Notes: a model not told the origin generated them from the letters alone. Numbered from the stretch's first letter, positions 28,307-37,547 are shown. The stretch is 64,000 nucleotides of DNA from Legionella parisiensis (GCF_001467945.1 NZ_LNYQ01000013.1:1094716-1158715); one strand, 5' to 3'. Made by a program: numbers and translations.

Positions 28307-29583
28307 TATTGCCCCCTGGTATTTCTGACAAAACGCAATAATATATGATCGGTTCGCGCTGTAGATTCATGAATGGCCTTTTTTGGGCTTAGCAAACCAG
28401 CAAACATCGCTTCCAAAACCTCGTCATTGATACTGCGAATCTGATTTTGTGGACCAAAACTTTGTAACGGCTTTTCTTGTAACTCACCTGCTAAATCAGC
28501 ACGCGCCATCAATAAGGTAGGATGGCGACTGCTGCGCAAAATATCTTCATAAATACCTTGTAACCCTATGGGTAGATACCCTGTATGCTCATGCCAACGT
28601 TTTTGTGTTTCGGGTTTGGCAATATAGGCAAAAAATTGAGCTATCCCTTTATATTGTTTCTTCGTTTGTCCGGCAACTGCCCATAATGCAGCCCCCCCGG
28701 CAACATTTGCATGCCTTAGCTTACTTACTTCCGTATCCAAAGGCATACTGGCAATGCCTAAATGAAAGGGAACTAAGGCGGATAAACTGTTATAAGCTCC
28801 AGAAGATTGGCTAAATAAAGGACAAACACTACTAGTAAATAAAATGGTGGCATCATCTACCCTGCCTGCATAGCGAAAATAATGCAATGAGTGCCACCGT
28901 TTCAAGCGCTCAAAATGATGGAGTAATTGCGGCGTTGCATAAACAGCGCGTGCAGGATTATTCTGGGTTAACGGTAATCCATGAATCGCCAAAAACGATT
29001 CAAAAAGCACCCATCCAGGATAAGCTGTTGTATAGGTGCACTCATAACCCGCTTTTTTTAACCTCTCAGCCAATACCTCCATCTCAGACCAGGTACGCGG
29101 AAAATTAGCTTGGGAATAACCTACTTTCGCAAGTACATCTCGATTGTAATACAATGTTGCAACTGAGAGATTAAAAGGCAAAGCCATTAATTGCCCTTTA
29201 TTGCTATAAAACTCCCGGACCGATGGAATAAAATCTTCTTGAGCCAAGCTCATCCCTTGTTCTTGCATCAGCTCATCTACCGGTTTGATTACTCCCTTTG
29301 GAGACTGCATAATAGCGGCGCCTACCTCAAAAATTTGCACGATTGCAGGAGAATGATGTGCTTTGAATGCAGCAGCAAAACTTGTTAATGTCTCTACATA
29401 ATTTCCCTTATAAACAGGTTTAATAAAGTATTCACTTTGGCTTTGATTAAAGTCATCAGCAAGCAATCTGACTTCATCACCAAGATGTCCTGCCATTCCA
29501 TGCCAAAACACCAGTTCAACCCGTTTTGCCTGGGCAGACAATGTAGAAAAGAGAATGAATAAAAAAAGAAATAATTTTTTCAT
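28306..29583 (-). CDS. ugpB: UgpB-like glycerol-3-phosphate/sugar ABC binding protein
   Basis: Periplasmic solute-binding protein of 425 residues. The signal peptide is MKKLFLFLFILFSTLSAQA. The sequence FWHGMAGHLGDEVRLLADDFN, then PVYKGNYVETL, then PAIVQIFEVGAAIM, closely follows E. coli UgpB, which binds sn-glycerol 3-phosphate and glycerophosphodiesters. The start overlaps the ugpQ stop by 4 bp (ATGA). The permease genes ugpA/ugpE and the ATPase ugpC are not beside it, so the transport partners must lie elsewhere or are lacking. Specificity is inferred from similarity and from the adjoining phosphodiesterase. Confidence 0.85.
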   Translation of the reverse strand: MKKLFLFLFILFSTLSAQAKRVELVFWHGMAGHLGDEVRLLADDFNQSQSEYFIKPVYKGNYVETLTSFAAAFKAHHSPAIVQIFEVGAAIMQSPKGVIKPVDELMQEQGMSLAQEDFIPSVREFYSNKGQLMALPFNLSVATLYYNRDVLAKVGYSQANFPRTWSEMEVLAERLKKAGYECTYTTAYPGWVLFESFLAIHGLPLTQNNPARAVYATPQLLHHFERLKRWHSLHYFRYAGRVDDATILFTSSVCPLFSQSSGAYNSLSALVPFHLGIASMPLDTEVSKLRHANVAGGAALWAVAGQTKKQYKGIAQFFAYIAKPETQKRWHEHTGYLPIGLQGIYEDILRSSRHPTLLMARADLAGELQEKPLQSFGPQNQIRSINDEVLEAMFAGLLSPKKAIHESTARTDHILLRFVRNTRGQ

Positions 29584-30302
29584 GCCAGTAAATCAGGATA
29601 ATCACTAAAAACCGCATCAACTCCCCAGCCCAATAACTTATTAGCCAAACGTCTGCGATTCACCGTATATGTACAAAGTACATATCCCGCTGCTTTAATT
29701 GCCTTAACCCGCGCCTCCGTTAAAACCCTGCGATTAAGGTGAATGGAAAAACAATCTAACTGCTTTGCTTTTTGCACCCATTGCTCATCCCAAGCATGCA
29801 GCAGTAAACCTAATGGCATTTCAGGAGCAATACTGCGACATAAAACTAAAGCATCCCAAGAAAAACTGGAAACCAAAGGCAAATCTTTATCCTGTGGCCA
29901 ATAACGTTGAATGTGGCTCATTACTGTTACCGCAGTTTGCTCTTCGGTACCGGGATAAGGTTTAATTTCCACATTAGCCTGAGCACCTGAAAAAGATAAC
30001 CACTTCAGCACCTCTTTAAAATGCGGAATATGTTCGCCTTTAAATTGTCGTGAAAACCAAGAACCTGCATCCAAAGAATGCAAATATCCGGACTCAACCA
30101 TGCCTACATCACCGCGCCCATTTGTTGTTCTTTTTAAATTATCATCATGAATAACAAAGGGCTCTCCATCAGCACTACACATCACATCAAATTCAACAAA
30201 ACGACATCCTAAAGCCAAAGCCTTGTCAAAAGCGGCCAACGTATTCTCAGGAGCATAAGCAGCGGCTCCCCGATGCCCAATAACTTTTTCAACCACCAAC
30301 AA
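29580..30302 (-). CDS. ugpQ: Glycerophosphodiester phosphodiesterase
   Basis: Hydrolyses glycerophosphodiesters to glycerol 3-phosphate and an alcohol. The TIM-barrel protein has the GDPD signature IGHRGAAAYAPENTLAAF with catalytic His and Arg, the metal ligands EFDV (FVEFDVMCS), and the second catalytic histidine in FVIHDDNLKRTTNG. The open frame extends to 30509, but those extra 69 residues are basic and unlike the family. A TTG at 30302 has AAGGGG 7 nt upstream and gives 240 residues, close to E. coli UgpQ (247). No signal peptide is present, so it is cytoplasmic. It is the first gene of the ugpQ-ugpB-DUF2165 operon. Confidence 0.88.
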   Translation of the reverse strand: MLVVEKVIGHRGAAAYAPENTLAAFDKALALGCRFVEFDVMCSADGEPFVIHDDNLKRTTNGRGDVGMVESGYLHSLDAGSWFSRQFKGEHIPHFKEVLKWLSFSGAQANVEIKPYPGTEEQTAVTVMSHIQRYWPQDKDLPLVSSFSWDALVLCRSIAPEMPLGLLLHAWDEQWVQKAKQLDCFSIHLNRRVLTEARVKAIKAAGYVLCTYTVNRRRLANKLLGWGVDAVFSDYPDLLA

Positions 30303-30480
30303 ATTGATTCCCCTTTTATGAAAATGTAACTCCGAATTATGACTTGGCTTTACTATCTGGTTAATATTAAATGCTATAGCCTGGTCCCGCCTCCGCAAAC
30401 AAGCATTTCTTGGATGCCACAAACAACCTCTTGGAAGATCCTCACAAATTTTACTCCACGTACCGTGCTTTATGCGCGAG

Positions 30481-31197
30481 CTATTGCTTACGATTCGAAG
30501 CAACCTCAACGATTGCGGTTAAGATTAATTCATTACTGACGGTCAAAACCGGAGCCGGGGTTGCTGCTTCTCCTACCATCATTGTATTCATTGTCTTCGC
30601 TTGATAAGGTCTTGGCAAAGGAGGATTGGTTCCCTCAGCAAAAACCAAATTACTGACGCTGTAATTTTGTCCTGGATATGCCTTATTAATACGAGCAAGC
30701 TCATCATTCACTTGTTGATACAAGCGTTGGCGAATTTGCCCTAAAACAGCTTGAGTTTCATCAAAACTTGGTTTGAAATCAACACTGGATATCTCATATT
30801 TAGCGCCAGGCAAACTCACATCTTTGGCATTCTTATAAATATCAGTTAACGCTTCCTGATTTACCCGTGCTTGTGCTTGCACATATAACTTTTCAAGACC
30901 AGAACTATCCTGTGATCGATCGAATTCGATCAAATGCCATTCTCCTTTTGCGATTTTGTTTAATCGCTCCATAATATCAGCACGTGCCTTCACTAAATCA
31001 GCACTGGTTAAAGTCACATTAATATTGACACCCAATAAAGCAGTTTGAGTTGTAACCCATTGTTTTGCTGAAACTTGGAAATCAATTTTATCAAGAACTA
31101 ACTGAGGAGCAAAAATGGGAGGCGGTAAAGCATTTTCAGCAAAAGCTAATGGTGTGACTAACATTAAAGCCAACATTCTGACAGCTACTTGGCGCAT
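30481..31197 (-). CDS. Secreted protein, possibly SIMPL (DUF541) family
   Basis: A 238-residue exported protein. The signal peptide MRQVAVRMLALMLVTPLAFA is followed by ENALPPP. The body alternates beta strands and long helices. The part around NKAYPGQNYSVSNLVFAEG faintly resembles the C-terminal motif of SIMPL/DUF541 periplasmic proteins, but the match is weak. A TTG at 31209 could extend it by four residues; the GGAGAG sequence fits the ATG at 31197. About 180 bp of non-coding DNA separates it from ugpQ, so it may be a separate transcript. The role is unknown. Confidence 0.55.
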   Translation of the reverse strand: MRQVAVRMLALMLVTPLAFAENALPPPIFAPQLVLDKIDFQVSAKQWVTTQTALLGVNINVTLTSADLVKARADIMERLNKIAKGEWHLIEFDRSQDSSGLEKLYVQAQARVNQEALTDIYKNAKDVSLPGAKYEISSVDFKPSFDETQAVLGQIRQRLYQQVNDELARINKAYPGQNYSVSNLVFAEGTNPPLPRPYQAKTMNTMMVGEAATPAPVLTVSNELILTAIVEVASNRKQ

Positions 31198-31337
31198 GAC
31201 ACTCTCCAACTTGGTGAATAATGAAATTAAGTGTATACCAGCATACCTTAAGACACCAAATTATTAACCTTACCATTGATTTAATCAAAAAATAGGAATA
31301 TAACTTCTGCAAAATATTTGCAAGAGGAGCATAAACA

Positions 31338-32411
31338 ATGATGTCAGTGGACAATATATCAAGTACTAACCCAACAATAACCGAAGACGATTTCCTCGAT
31401 TACGCTCTCTCTCATGGTTTTGGTGACTTACATTTTAAAGTGGATCCTGCAACTGGAATGAAAGCAATAATCGCAATTCACAATACCAAACTAGGTCCTG
31501 CTTTAGGTGGATGTCGTTTTATCGAATATCCGAGTACTTATGCCGCGATCCAAGATGCCATGCGTCTTGCTCGGGGAATGAGTTTCAAAGCGGCATCAGT
31601 CAACTTGCCTCTGGGAGGCGGTAAATCTGTTATTATCAAACCTCAGGGTGCATTTGATCGCGCGCAATACATGCATCAATTTGGTCGATTTGTTAATGAA
31701 TTGAATGGACGTTATATCACTGCTCTTGATAGCGGAACTGAATTGCCAGATATGGATATCATTGGGGAACATACTCCCTATGTAGCCAGCTTATCCAAGT
31801 ACCATGGCGATCCTTCACCGTCTACCGCCAGAGGGATTCTACGAGGCATTCAAGCAGCTGTGGCTTTCAAACTAGGAAAAGAAAGCCTCAACGGCATTCA
31901 TGTAGCCATTCAAGGTTTAGGTCATGTTGGATTTTTGCTCGCCAGACATTTACATGAATTAGGAGCTACACTAACTGTTGCAGATATTTCTCCAACAGCA
32001 GTAGATCGTGCTGTTACTGAATTTGGCGCTAAAGCAGTTAGTACTGATCAAATTCATAAAGTTCCCTGTGACGTTTTTGCACCTTGTGCCTTAGGTGCAA
32101 TTATCAATGACATCACTATTTCTCAACTGCAAACTACAATTATCGCCGGCGCAGCAAATAACCAGCTAGCTCATACCTATCACGGTAAAAAGCTGCATGA
32201 TAAAGGCATTTTATTTGTTGTAGACTACGTTATTAATGCCGGGGGATTAATTTTTGCAGCATCTAAATATCTTCATACTCCTGAAGAAAAAATTAACGAA
32301 CAGATCGATGCAATTTATGGCCATTTAACCGAAATTTTTGCCCTGTCTGTTAAAGAAAATTTACCTACTAGTGAAATTGCGGATAATTTGGCAAAAGAAA
32401 AATTATCTTAA
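31338..32411 (+). CDS. Leucine dehydrogenase-type amino-acid dehydrogenase
   Basis: NAD-dependent oxidative deamination of branched-chain or aromatic amino acids in the cytosol. The 357-residue protein has the substrate-binding stretch GPALGGCRF, the catalytic lysine in LPLGGGKSVI, LDSGTELPDMD, and the Rossmann motif IQGLGHVG. These features and the length fit leucine/phenylalanine dehydrogenase rather than glutamate dehydrogenase. GAGGAG precedes the first of two ATG codons. It stands alone, with a palindromic repeat after it. Given the nearby tyrosine-catabolism genes it could feed keto acids into that pathway, but substrate choice cannot be read from the sequence. Confidence 0.85.
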   Translation: MMSVDNISSTNPTITEDDFLDYALSHGFGDLHFKVDPATGMKAIIAIHNTKLGPALGGCRFIEYPSTYAAIQDAMRLARGMSFKAASVNLPLGGGKSVIIKPQGAFDRAQYMHQFGRFVNELNGRYITALDSGTELPDMDIIGEHTPYVASLSKYHGDPSPSTARGILRGIQAAVAFKLGKESLNGIHVAIQGLGHVGFLLARHLHELGATLTVADISPTAVDRAVTEFGAKAVSTDQIHKVPCDVFAPCALGAIINDITISQLQTTIIAGAANNQLAHTYHGKKLHDKGILFVVDYVINAGGLIFAASKYLHTPEEKINEQIDAIYGHLTEIFALSVKENLPTSEIADNLAKEKLS

Positions 32412-32435
32412 GGGTTTGACAATTCACAAGATTGA

Positions 32436-32520
32436 GCCAAAATGAGGTGATTTTAAAGCATTGAAACGCAGCACGTAATGAAGTACGTGCGCATCAGTTG
32501 CATAAAATAATCATTTTGGC
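32436..32520. repeat. Family B palindromic repeat
   Basis: Perfect 10-bp outer arms GCCAAAATGA and TCATTTTGGC enclose a core with GCAGCACGTAATGAAGTACG. It lies 24 bp after the dehydrogenase stop. It is the cleanest member of the family in this window. Confidence 0.72.
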
Positions 32521-32561
32521 CAAGATAGTCTATTTGTATCAACAACCCCTGAAAGGATACT

Positions 32562-33218
32562 ATGAAGCATTTAAGCCTAACTTCAAATCTTTATGAATAC
32601 ATGCTGGATAAGTCTTTGCGGGAACATCCTTCTTTGACTGGTCTGCGCAAAGTAACATCTGCTATGGAGTTGGCAAACATGCAAGTCGCACCAGAGCAAG
32701 CACAATTTATGCAATTGCTCTTGCGTTTGATTCAGGCAAAAAATGTTCTGGAGTTAGGTACATTTACCGGCTATAGTGCTTTAGCCATGTCTTTGATGCT
32801 GCCTGATGATGGAAAGCTGATTACCTGTGACATCAATGCGGAATGGACGAGTAAAGCACATTCTTTCTGGAAAGAGGCAAAACAGGACCATAAAATTGAA
32901 TTACGACTTGGTCGTGCGTTAGATACCTTACATGCATTAATCGCTGAAGGTTGGGAACAAAAATTTGATTTTATTTTTATCGATGCCGACAAAACCAACT
33001 ATGTGAATTACTATGAATTGGCATTAAAACTAATTCAACCTCAGGGGCTAATCGCTATAGATAATATATTTTGGGATGGTAAAGTAATCGACGAGAATGA
33101 AACAGGTGGCCAAACCAGAGAAATCAGGAAACTTAACGAATTGATTAAAAATGATCAACGTGTGTTTATTAGTTTATTGCCAATAGCCGATGGATTATTT
33201 TTAGTACAACCAACTTAA
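32562..33218 (+). CDS. SAM-dependent O-methyltransferase (caffeoyl-CoA type)
   Basis: A 218-residue class I methyltransferase of the family 3 O-methyltransferases. The SAM-binding motif I is VLELGTFTGYSALAM (about residues 63-77), and the metal-binding region FDFIFIDADKTNYVNYYE carries the aspartate and the downstream DN pair (AIDNIFWDGKV) that bind a divalent cation. The family methylates catechol-like hydroxyl groups. The ATG follows GAAAGGA at normal spacing. It is a single gene ending in a family A repeat. Possible substrates include catechols or the pyomelanin precursors of the neighbouring pathway, but this is speculative. Confidence 0.88.
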   Translation: MKHLSLTSNLYEYMLDKSLREHPSLTGLRKVTSAMELANMQVAPEQAQFMQLLLRLIQAKNVLELGTFTGYSALAMSLMLPDDGKLITCDINAEWTSKAHSFWKEAKQDHKIELRLGRALDTLHALIAEGWEQKFDFIFIDADKTNYVNYYELALKLIQPQGLIAIDNIFWDGKVIDENETGGQTREIRKLNELIKNDQRVFISLLPIADGLFLVQPT

Positions 33219-33228
33219 GAAACATAAT

Positions 33229-33302
33229 GTAGCCTGGGTGTGTCCCAGCAGAATCCAGGGATTTTGAAAACCCGGGGTTCGTAGCACATTCACCTAAGCT
33301 AC
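33229..33302. repeat. Family A palindromic repeat
   Basis: GTAGCCTGGGTG at the left and CACCTAAGCTAC at the right, with AACCCGGGG inside. It starts 10 bp after the O-methyltransferase stop. Confidence 0.75.
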
Positions 33303-33383
33303 GGATATTTTCCTTCCCCATAGCCTCTGTAGAAGAAGGAATTGTTATTAAGTACCGAATAATTTTAAAGGAGTAAATAGACA

Positions 33384-34436
33384 ATGCCAACAAACAACAA
33401 CCCCTGTGGATTAGATGGTTTTGCTTTTCTAGAATTTTCAGGTCCAGAAAAAAAACTTCTGCATCAACAATTCACTGACATGGGTTTCCAAGCTATTGCA
33501 CAGCATAAAAACCAAGACATAACCTTATTTCAACAAGGTGAAATTCAATTTATAGTCAATGCAGCAGCAAATTGCCAAGCTGAAGATCATGCCAACACTC
33601 ATGGAGCAGGTGCCTGTGCTATGGGATTCAAAGTCAAAAATGCCAAAGCAGCATTAGAATATGCAATCAAACACGGAGCAACTGCTTTCGAAGATTGTAC
33701 GCATGCTCATCATGGCTTACTTGGTATCCAGGCTATAGGCGGAAGTGTTATTTATTTTGTTGATGATCAACATCGACCCTTCTCTGCTGATTGGGAACAT
33801 CAACCTAATAAAACAGTAGAAGGAAATGGTTTAATGATGATTGATCATTTAACTCATAACGTATTTCGCGGCAATATGGATAAATGGGCCCAGTTTTACG
33901 AATCCATTTTTAACTTCCAGGAAATTCGTTATTTTAATATTAAAGGCAAAATGACTGGGCTATTAAGCCGTGCTCTGGGTAGCCCTTGTGGAAAAATCAA
34001 AATCCCCTTAAATGAATCCAAAGATGATTTGTCACAAATTGAAGAGTTTCTTCACGAATATAAAGGGGAAGGCATTCAACATATCGCATTAACCACTAAC
34101 AATATTTATCGTACAGTGCATACATTAAGAGAACAAGGAGTTAAATTCCTTGATGTTCCAGATACCTATTACGAAATGTTGCATGATCGCCTTCCCTGGC
34201 ATGAAGAGCAAGTCAATCAACTTCAAGAAGAGAAAATTCTGATTGATGGCGAGAGAGATCCCAAACATGGTTTATTGCTGCAAATCTTTACTGAAAATAT
34301 CTTTGGTCCTGTGTTTTTTGAAATTATCCAACGCAAAGGAAATCAGGGATTTGGTGAAGGTAACTTTCAGGCATTATTCGAAGCCATTGAACGAGATCAG
34401 ATCAGACGTGGGACTTTGAAAGAAACATCGGTATAA
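33384..34436 (+). CDS. lly: 4-hydroxyphenylpyruvate dioxygenase (legiolysin)
   Basis: Non-haem iron enzyme converting 4-hydroxyphenylpyruvate to homogentisate. In Legionella it is known as legiolysin and causes haemolysis and the brown pyomelanin pigment. The 350-residue protein has the two-barrel VOC fold. The iron ligands are visible as H155 (MMIDHLTHNV), H233 (GIQHIALTTN) and E313 (FFEIIQRKG). GNQGFGEGNFQALF in the C-terminal helix closes the active site. The ATG follows AAAGGAG. It is followed by a repeat and then by fumarylacetoacetase and maleylacetoacetate isomerase. The homogentisate dioxygenase that would join them is not in this window. Confidence 0.95.
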   Translation: MPTNNNPCGLDGFAFLEFSGPEKKLLHQQFTDMGFQAIAQHKNQDITLFQQGEIQFIVNAAANCQAEDHANTHGAGACAMGFKVKNAKAALEYAIKHGATAFEDCTHAHHGLLGIQAIGGSVIYFVDDQHRPFSADWEHQPNKTVEGNGLMMIDHLTHNVFRGNMDKWAQFYESIFNFQEIRYFNIKGKMTGLLSRALGSPCGKIKIPLNESKDDLSQIEEFLHEYKGEGIQHIALTTNNIYRTVHTLREQGVKFLDVPDTYYEMLHDRLPWHEEQVNQLQEEKILIDGERDPKHGLLLQIFTENIFGPVFFEIIQRKGNQGFGEGNFQALFEAIERDQIRRGTLKETSV

Positions 34437-34456
34437 AAATACAGCCGAGAGATGTT

Positions 34457-34549
34457 ATAGCCCTGGGCGCGGCGCAGCAGAACCCGGGATTGAGAAGTAA
34501 TTCATGCTCGTAAAAACCCGGGTTCGCTGCGCTGCACCCAGGCTACACC
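34457..34549. repeat. Family A palindromic repeat, most complete copy
   Basis: TAGCCCTGGGCGC at the left pairs with GCACCCAGGCTA at the right, and inner arms AACCCGGGAT and AACCCGGGTT form a second palindrome. It starts 20 bp after the lly stop and ends 16 bp before the fumarylacetoacetase ATG. Confidence 0.8.
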
Positions 34550-34565
34550 TATTAATGAGGGGCTT

Positions 34566-35561
34566 ATGAAACTTGCCAGTTTAAAATCAAAATCACGAGA
34601 TGGAGAATTATGCGTAGTCAACCAAGCATTGACTCTTGCAATACGTGTACCCCAGATTGCAGCCAATATGCAATATGCTCTAGAACATTGGGACACTGTA
34701 AAAGAAAAGCTGCAAAAGGTCTATCAACAACTCAATGAAGGGCATTTGGAAAATACCATCAGCTTTGATCCGCAACACTGCACATCCCCCTTACCCCGTG
34801 CTTATCAATGGGCTGATGGCAGCGCCTACGTTAACCATGTTGAGCTTGTGCGCAAAGCCCGTGGGGCTGAGTTGCCCCCAAATTTTTGGACTGATCCTTT
34901 GATGTACCAAGGAGGTTCCGATTCCTTTCTTGGACCAAGAGATCCCATTTTAGTTGCCGATGAGGCGTACGGCATTGATTTTGAAGCAGAAGTTGCAGTG
35001 GTAACTGATGATGTTCCTATGGGCATAAGTTCTAAAGATGCAGGTCAACATATTAAACTATTGATGCTGGTTAATGATGTCTCATTACGTAATTTAATTC
35101 CAGACGAGCTGGCAAAAGGTTTTGGGTTTTTCCATTCCAAACCTTCGAGCAGTTTTTCTCCTGTAGCCATTACCCCCGATGAATTAGGTACTGATTGGGA
35201 CGGTCAACGAGTACACTTGCCTTTATTGAGCCATCTAAATGGACAATTATTTGGCCAACCTAACGCAGGAATCGACATGACCTTTTCTTTCCCGGAGTTA
35301 ATTCAACACGCTGCAAAAACCAGAATCCTCAGTGCAGGAACAATTATTGGTTCAGGTACTGTCTCCAATCTTGATCGCAGCAAAGGTTCTTCGTGCATTG
35401 CTGAAAAAAGAATGCTGGAACTCATAGAAAACAGCCAAGCTAAAACGCCTTTTATGCGTTTTGGAGATCGTATTCGAATTGAAATGCGCGATAAACAGGG
35501 TACAAGCCTGTTTGGTGCAATCGATCAAGTCGTTGAGAGATATAAGCATGAAACTTTATGA
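34566..35561 (+). CDS. fahA: Fumarylacetoacetase
   Basis: Last step of tyrosine and homogentisate breakdown, splitting fumarylacetoacetate into fumarate and acetoacetate. The 331-residue protein has the FAH-family core: metal-binding DFEAEVAVVTDDVP, LVNDVSLRNLIP, GFGFFHSKPSSSFSP, and GTIIGSGTVSN near the end. It is the bacterial form, shorter than the human enzyme (419). GAGGGG precedes the ATG at good distance. It overlaps maiA by 14 bp, so these two are cotranscribed. A family A repeat separates it from lly, and may or may not break the transcript. Confidence 0.9.
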   Translation: MKLASLKSKSRDGELCVVNQALTLAIRVPQIAANMQYALEHWDTVKEKLQKVYQQLNEGHLENTISFDPQHCTSPLPRAYQWADGSAYVNHVELVRKARGAELPPNFWTDPLMYQGGSDSFLGPRDPILVADEAYGIDFEAEVAVVTDDVPMGISSKDAGQHIKLLMLVNDVSLRNLIPDELAKGFGFFHSKPSSSFSPVAITPDELGTDWDGQRVHLPLLSHLNGQLFGQPNAGIDMTFSFPELIQHAAKTRILSAGTIIGSGTVSNLDRSKGSSCIAEKRMLELIENSQAKTPFMRFGDRIRIEMRDKQGTSLFGAIDQVVERYKHETL

Positions 35562-36186
35562 CTATTTTCGCTCGACAGCCTGTTACCGCGTTCGTATTGC
35601 CCTGAACCTGAAAAATATTGCTTATGAAAAAATTAATATTCATTTAGTGAATCATGGCGGGGAGCAACATAGTCCTGAATATCGAAAGATAAATCCTCAA
35701 GAATTGGTTCCTAGCTTGGAAATCAATGGAAAGGTTATCAACCAGTCACTTGCCATTATCGACTATCTGGATGAGACTTACCCAACTCCTCCTCTATTGC
35801 CTCAAAATCCGCTGGATAAAGCCACTGTAAAATCACTCGCCTTAATCGCTGCTTGTGATATGCATCCTTTGAATAATTTAAGAGTATTAAATCGATTAAA
35901 AGAGCAATTTCAGGCAAATGAAACACAAGTAACCGAATGGTATCACCATTGGCTTAAAGCCGGATTTGACGCTTTTGAAGCGAACTTGCGGCCTATTGAA
36001 CGCAGTCAATCTTTTTGCTTTGGTAATACGGTTACTTTGGCAGATCTCTGCCTTATTCCTCAGGTCTACAATGCCAACCGGTTTTATTTTGCAATGGACA
36101 ACTATCCTCTTATCAATGAAATCAATAGTCATTGTTTGACCCTGGAACCCTTCAAAAAAGCAGCCCCAGAAGCACATCAGATATAG
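35548..36186 (+). CDS. maiA: Maleylacetoacetate isomerase (zeta-class GST)
   Basis: Glutathione-dependent isomerase turning maleylacetoacetate into fumarylacetoacetate. The 212-residue protein begins MKLYDYFRSTACYRVRIAL, with the zeta-class STAC/SSxC active-site segment (Ser9 and Cys12). It also has NPQELVPSLEING with the cis-proline and NQSLAIIDYLDE, which binds glutathione. The C-terminal domain has FCFGNTVTLADLCLIPQVYNA. The frame is open to 35461, but the ATG at 35548 gives the family start inside the end of fahA. It completes the lly-fahA-maiA group. Confidence 0.93.
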   Translation: MKLYDYFRSTACYRVRIALNLKNIAYEKINIHLVNHGGEQHSPEYRKINPQELVPSLEINGKVINQSLAIIDYLDETYPTPPLLPQNPLDKATVKSLALIAACDMHPLNNLRVLNRLKEQFQANETQVTEWYHHWLKAGFDAFEANLRPIERSQSFCFGNTVTLADLCLIPQVYNANRFYFAMDNYPLINEINSHCLTLEPFKKAAPEAHQI

Positions 36187-36381
36187 TTTGTAGTATCTAT
36201 TAGCCTATGTGAAGCATAGAATAATGACTTTTATGATATCTAAACCCGGGTTATGCTACGCATCACCCTTTAAAAGAAGGGATGGGATTTCCTGATTTTT
36301 TTTACAACATAATCAATTAAAATTTATCTAAAATTAAATAGTTAATTTTAAGGTAGCAAATAATTTCTCCTCATATACTGT

Positions 36382-36942
36382 TCAGAACCAAGCCTTACTC
36401 AGCTCTACAGTCACAACACCTTGGGGAGTTTTTTCAAGTATGCTCCATACCGTTTTACATCGTTGTAGATGACCAACCAGGTAATTTTTATTGCTGCATT
36501 TGTAACGTACTGGCATTTGATCATAAGTTTTTCCCGAATGAATTGCTTTACAACGCTCTCCAGTGGTTAACTCGACTCCCCAAGGATAAGCGCGAGACAT
36601 ATCCAATGTTTCATTGAGCTCATTATTCAAAGGCTGTTTCACATTAATCTGCACACTATCTCCAACCCAGGGAGATTCAGGACATAAAGCCTCTGTCCTG
36701 TTTGGACCTGCTTTAACAAAACAAGGATCATAAGTTTTGCCATTTGCACTACACCGCCAGGCATCTTCGCGGACGATAAGTTGTGATTGAGAATAGCACT
36801 CTCCTTTGAGTATCTTTTTCACTTGTGGAGTTACCTGTTCTATCGCATCACCGTAAGGTCTGTATAATTTTAATATCGTATCATTTGCTGCAGCCATAAA
36901 AGAACAAAAGAACAACGAAATACACAGTACTATTCCCAACAT
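36382..36942 (-). CDS. Secreted cysteine-containing hypothetical protein
   Basis: A 186-residue protein with a signal peptide (MLGIVLCISLFFCSFMAAAN). The mature part has seven cysteines (in GECYSQ, WRCSANG, DPCFVK, ALCPES, ERCKAI, YKCSNK and QRCKTV), enough for several disulfides in the periplasm or outside. The motifs WRCSANGKTYDPCF and ERCKAIHSGKTYD look like a repeated unit around GKTYD. It ends TPQGVVTVELSKAWF. I do not recognise the family. It is transcribed alone; 195 bp downstream (36187-36381) hold a partial family A repeat and otherwise nothing seen. Confidence 0.6.
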   Translation of the reverse strand: MLGIVLCISLFFCSFMAAANDTILKLYRPYGDAIEQVTPQVKKILKGECYSQSQLIVREDAWRCSANGKTYDPCFVKAGPNRTEALCPESPWVGDSVQINVKQPLNNELNETLDMSRAYPWGVELTTGERCKAIHSGKTYDQMPVRYKCSNKNYLVGHLQRCKTVWSILEKTPQGVVTVELSKAWF

Positions 36943-37547
36943 AATGTTTCCTCAATGATTCCTGGGCTCGCTTATAATTCTGTTATCTTGCTGCAAGCCC
37001 TTGATTCTCCGTACTCCGATACCCACATACTTTATATACAGCTGCTTCGGTGCCAGAAAAATCAACTCAATACAACTAAATCTCGGGAATTACACACAGC
37101 TCCCAATTAAGCACTTCATTTTTGCTGATATGAAATTTTAAAAGTTTTGTTTTAGGAGTACCACACTGGAGCAGAAAATCCATGCCTTTTAGTACCAAGA
37201 TAGTAGAAATGCGGATAACCCCGGTGTATCATCTCATTTTTAGTTAAAGGTATCTATACTTCATGAGGTCACAAATTGCGATTTTTTGGCATATCCAGTC
37301 TCGCTAACCTAATGAATTCTTCAATCGAAAATGTATATCAGACTGATAGAATTTAAAACGTACTAAGGCTTGTTTACATTTCGCTAGCTTGAACCAAAAA
37401 CGTCTGATTTTCAAGCGCCAAAGCGCAGGTAGTATGTGAGCATAGCAGCGCAGGAAATCAACACAGTTTGGACAAAGCGTAGCAATGGAGTTAGAACCAT
37501 AAAAATACTTGTGACCGAGCAAATATATACAGAATGAGGAGTAAAAA
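36943..37547. other. Intergenic region with family B repeat remnants
   Basis: About 600 bp with no credible gene. At about 36965-37075 and 37375-37475 the DNA resembles family B repeats: CTCCGTACTCCGATACCCAC and AGTATGTGAGCATAGCAGCG recur in the copies at 53587 and 18666. A 114-codon open frame on the minus strand here overlaps these repeats and the start of asnS and is not credible. The asnS promoter must lie near the right end. Confidence 0.5.

Noticed and set aside
30303..30509. N-terminal extension of UgpQ
   Set aside because: The extra 69 residues are basic and unlike the GDPD family. A TTG at 30302 has a well-placed AAGGGG and gives the usual length.
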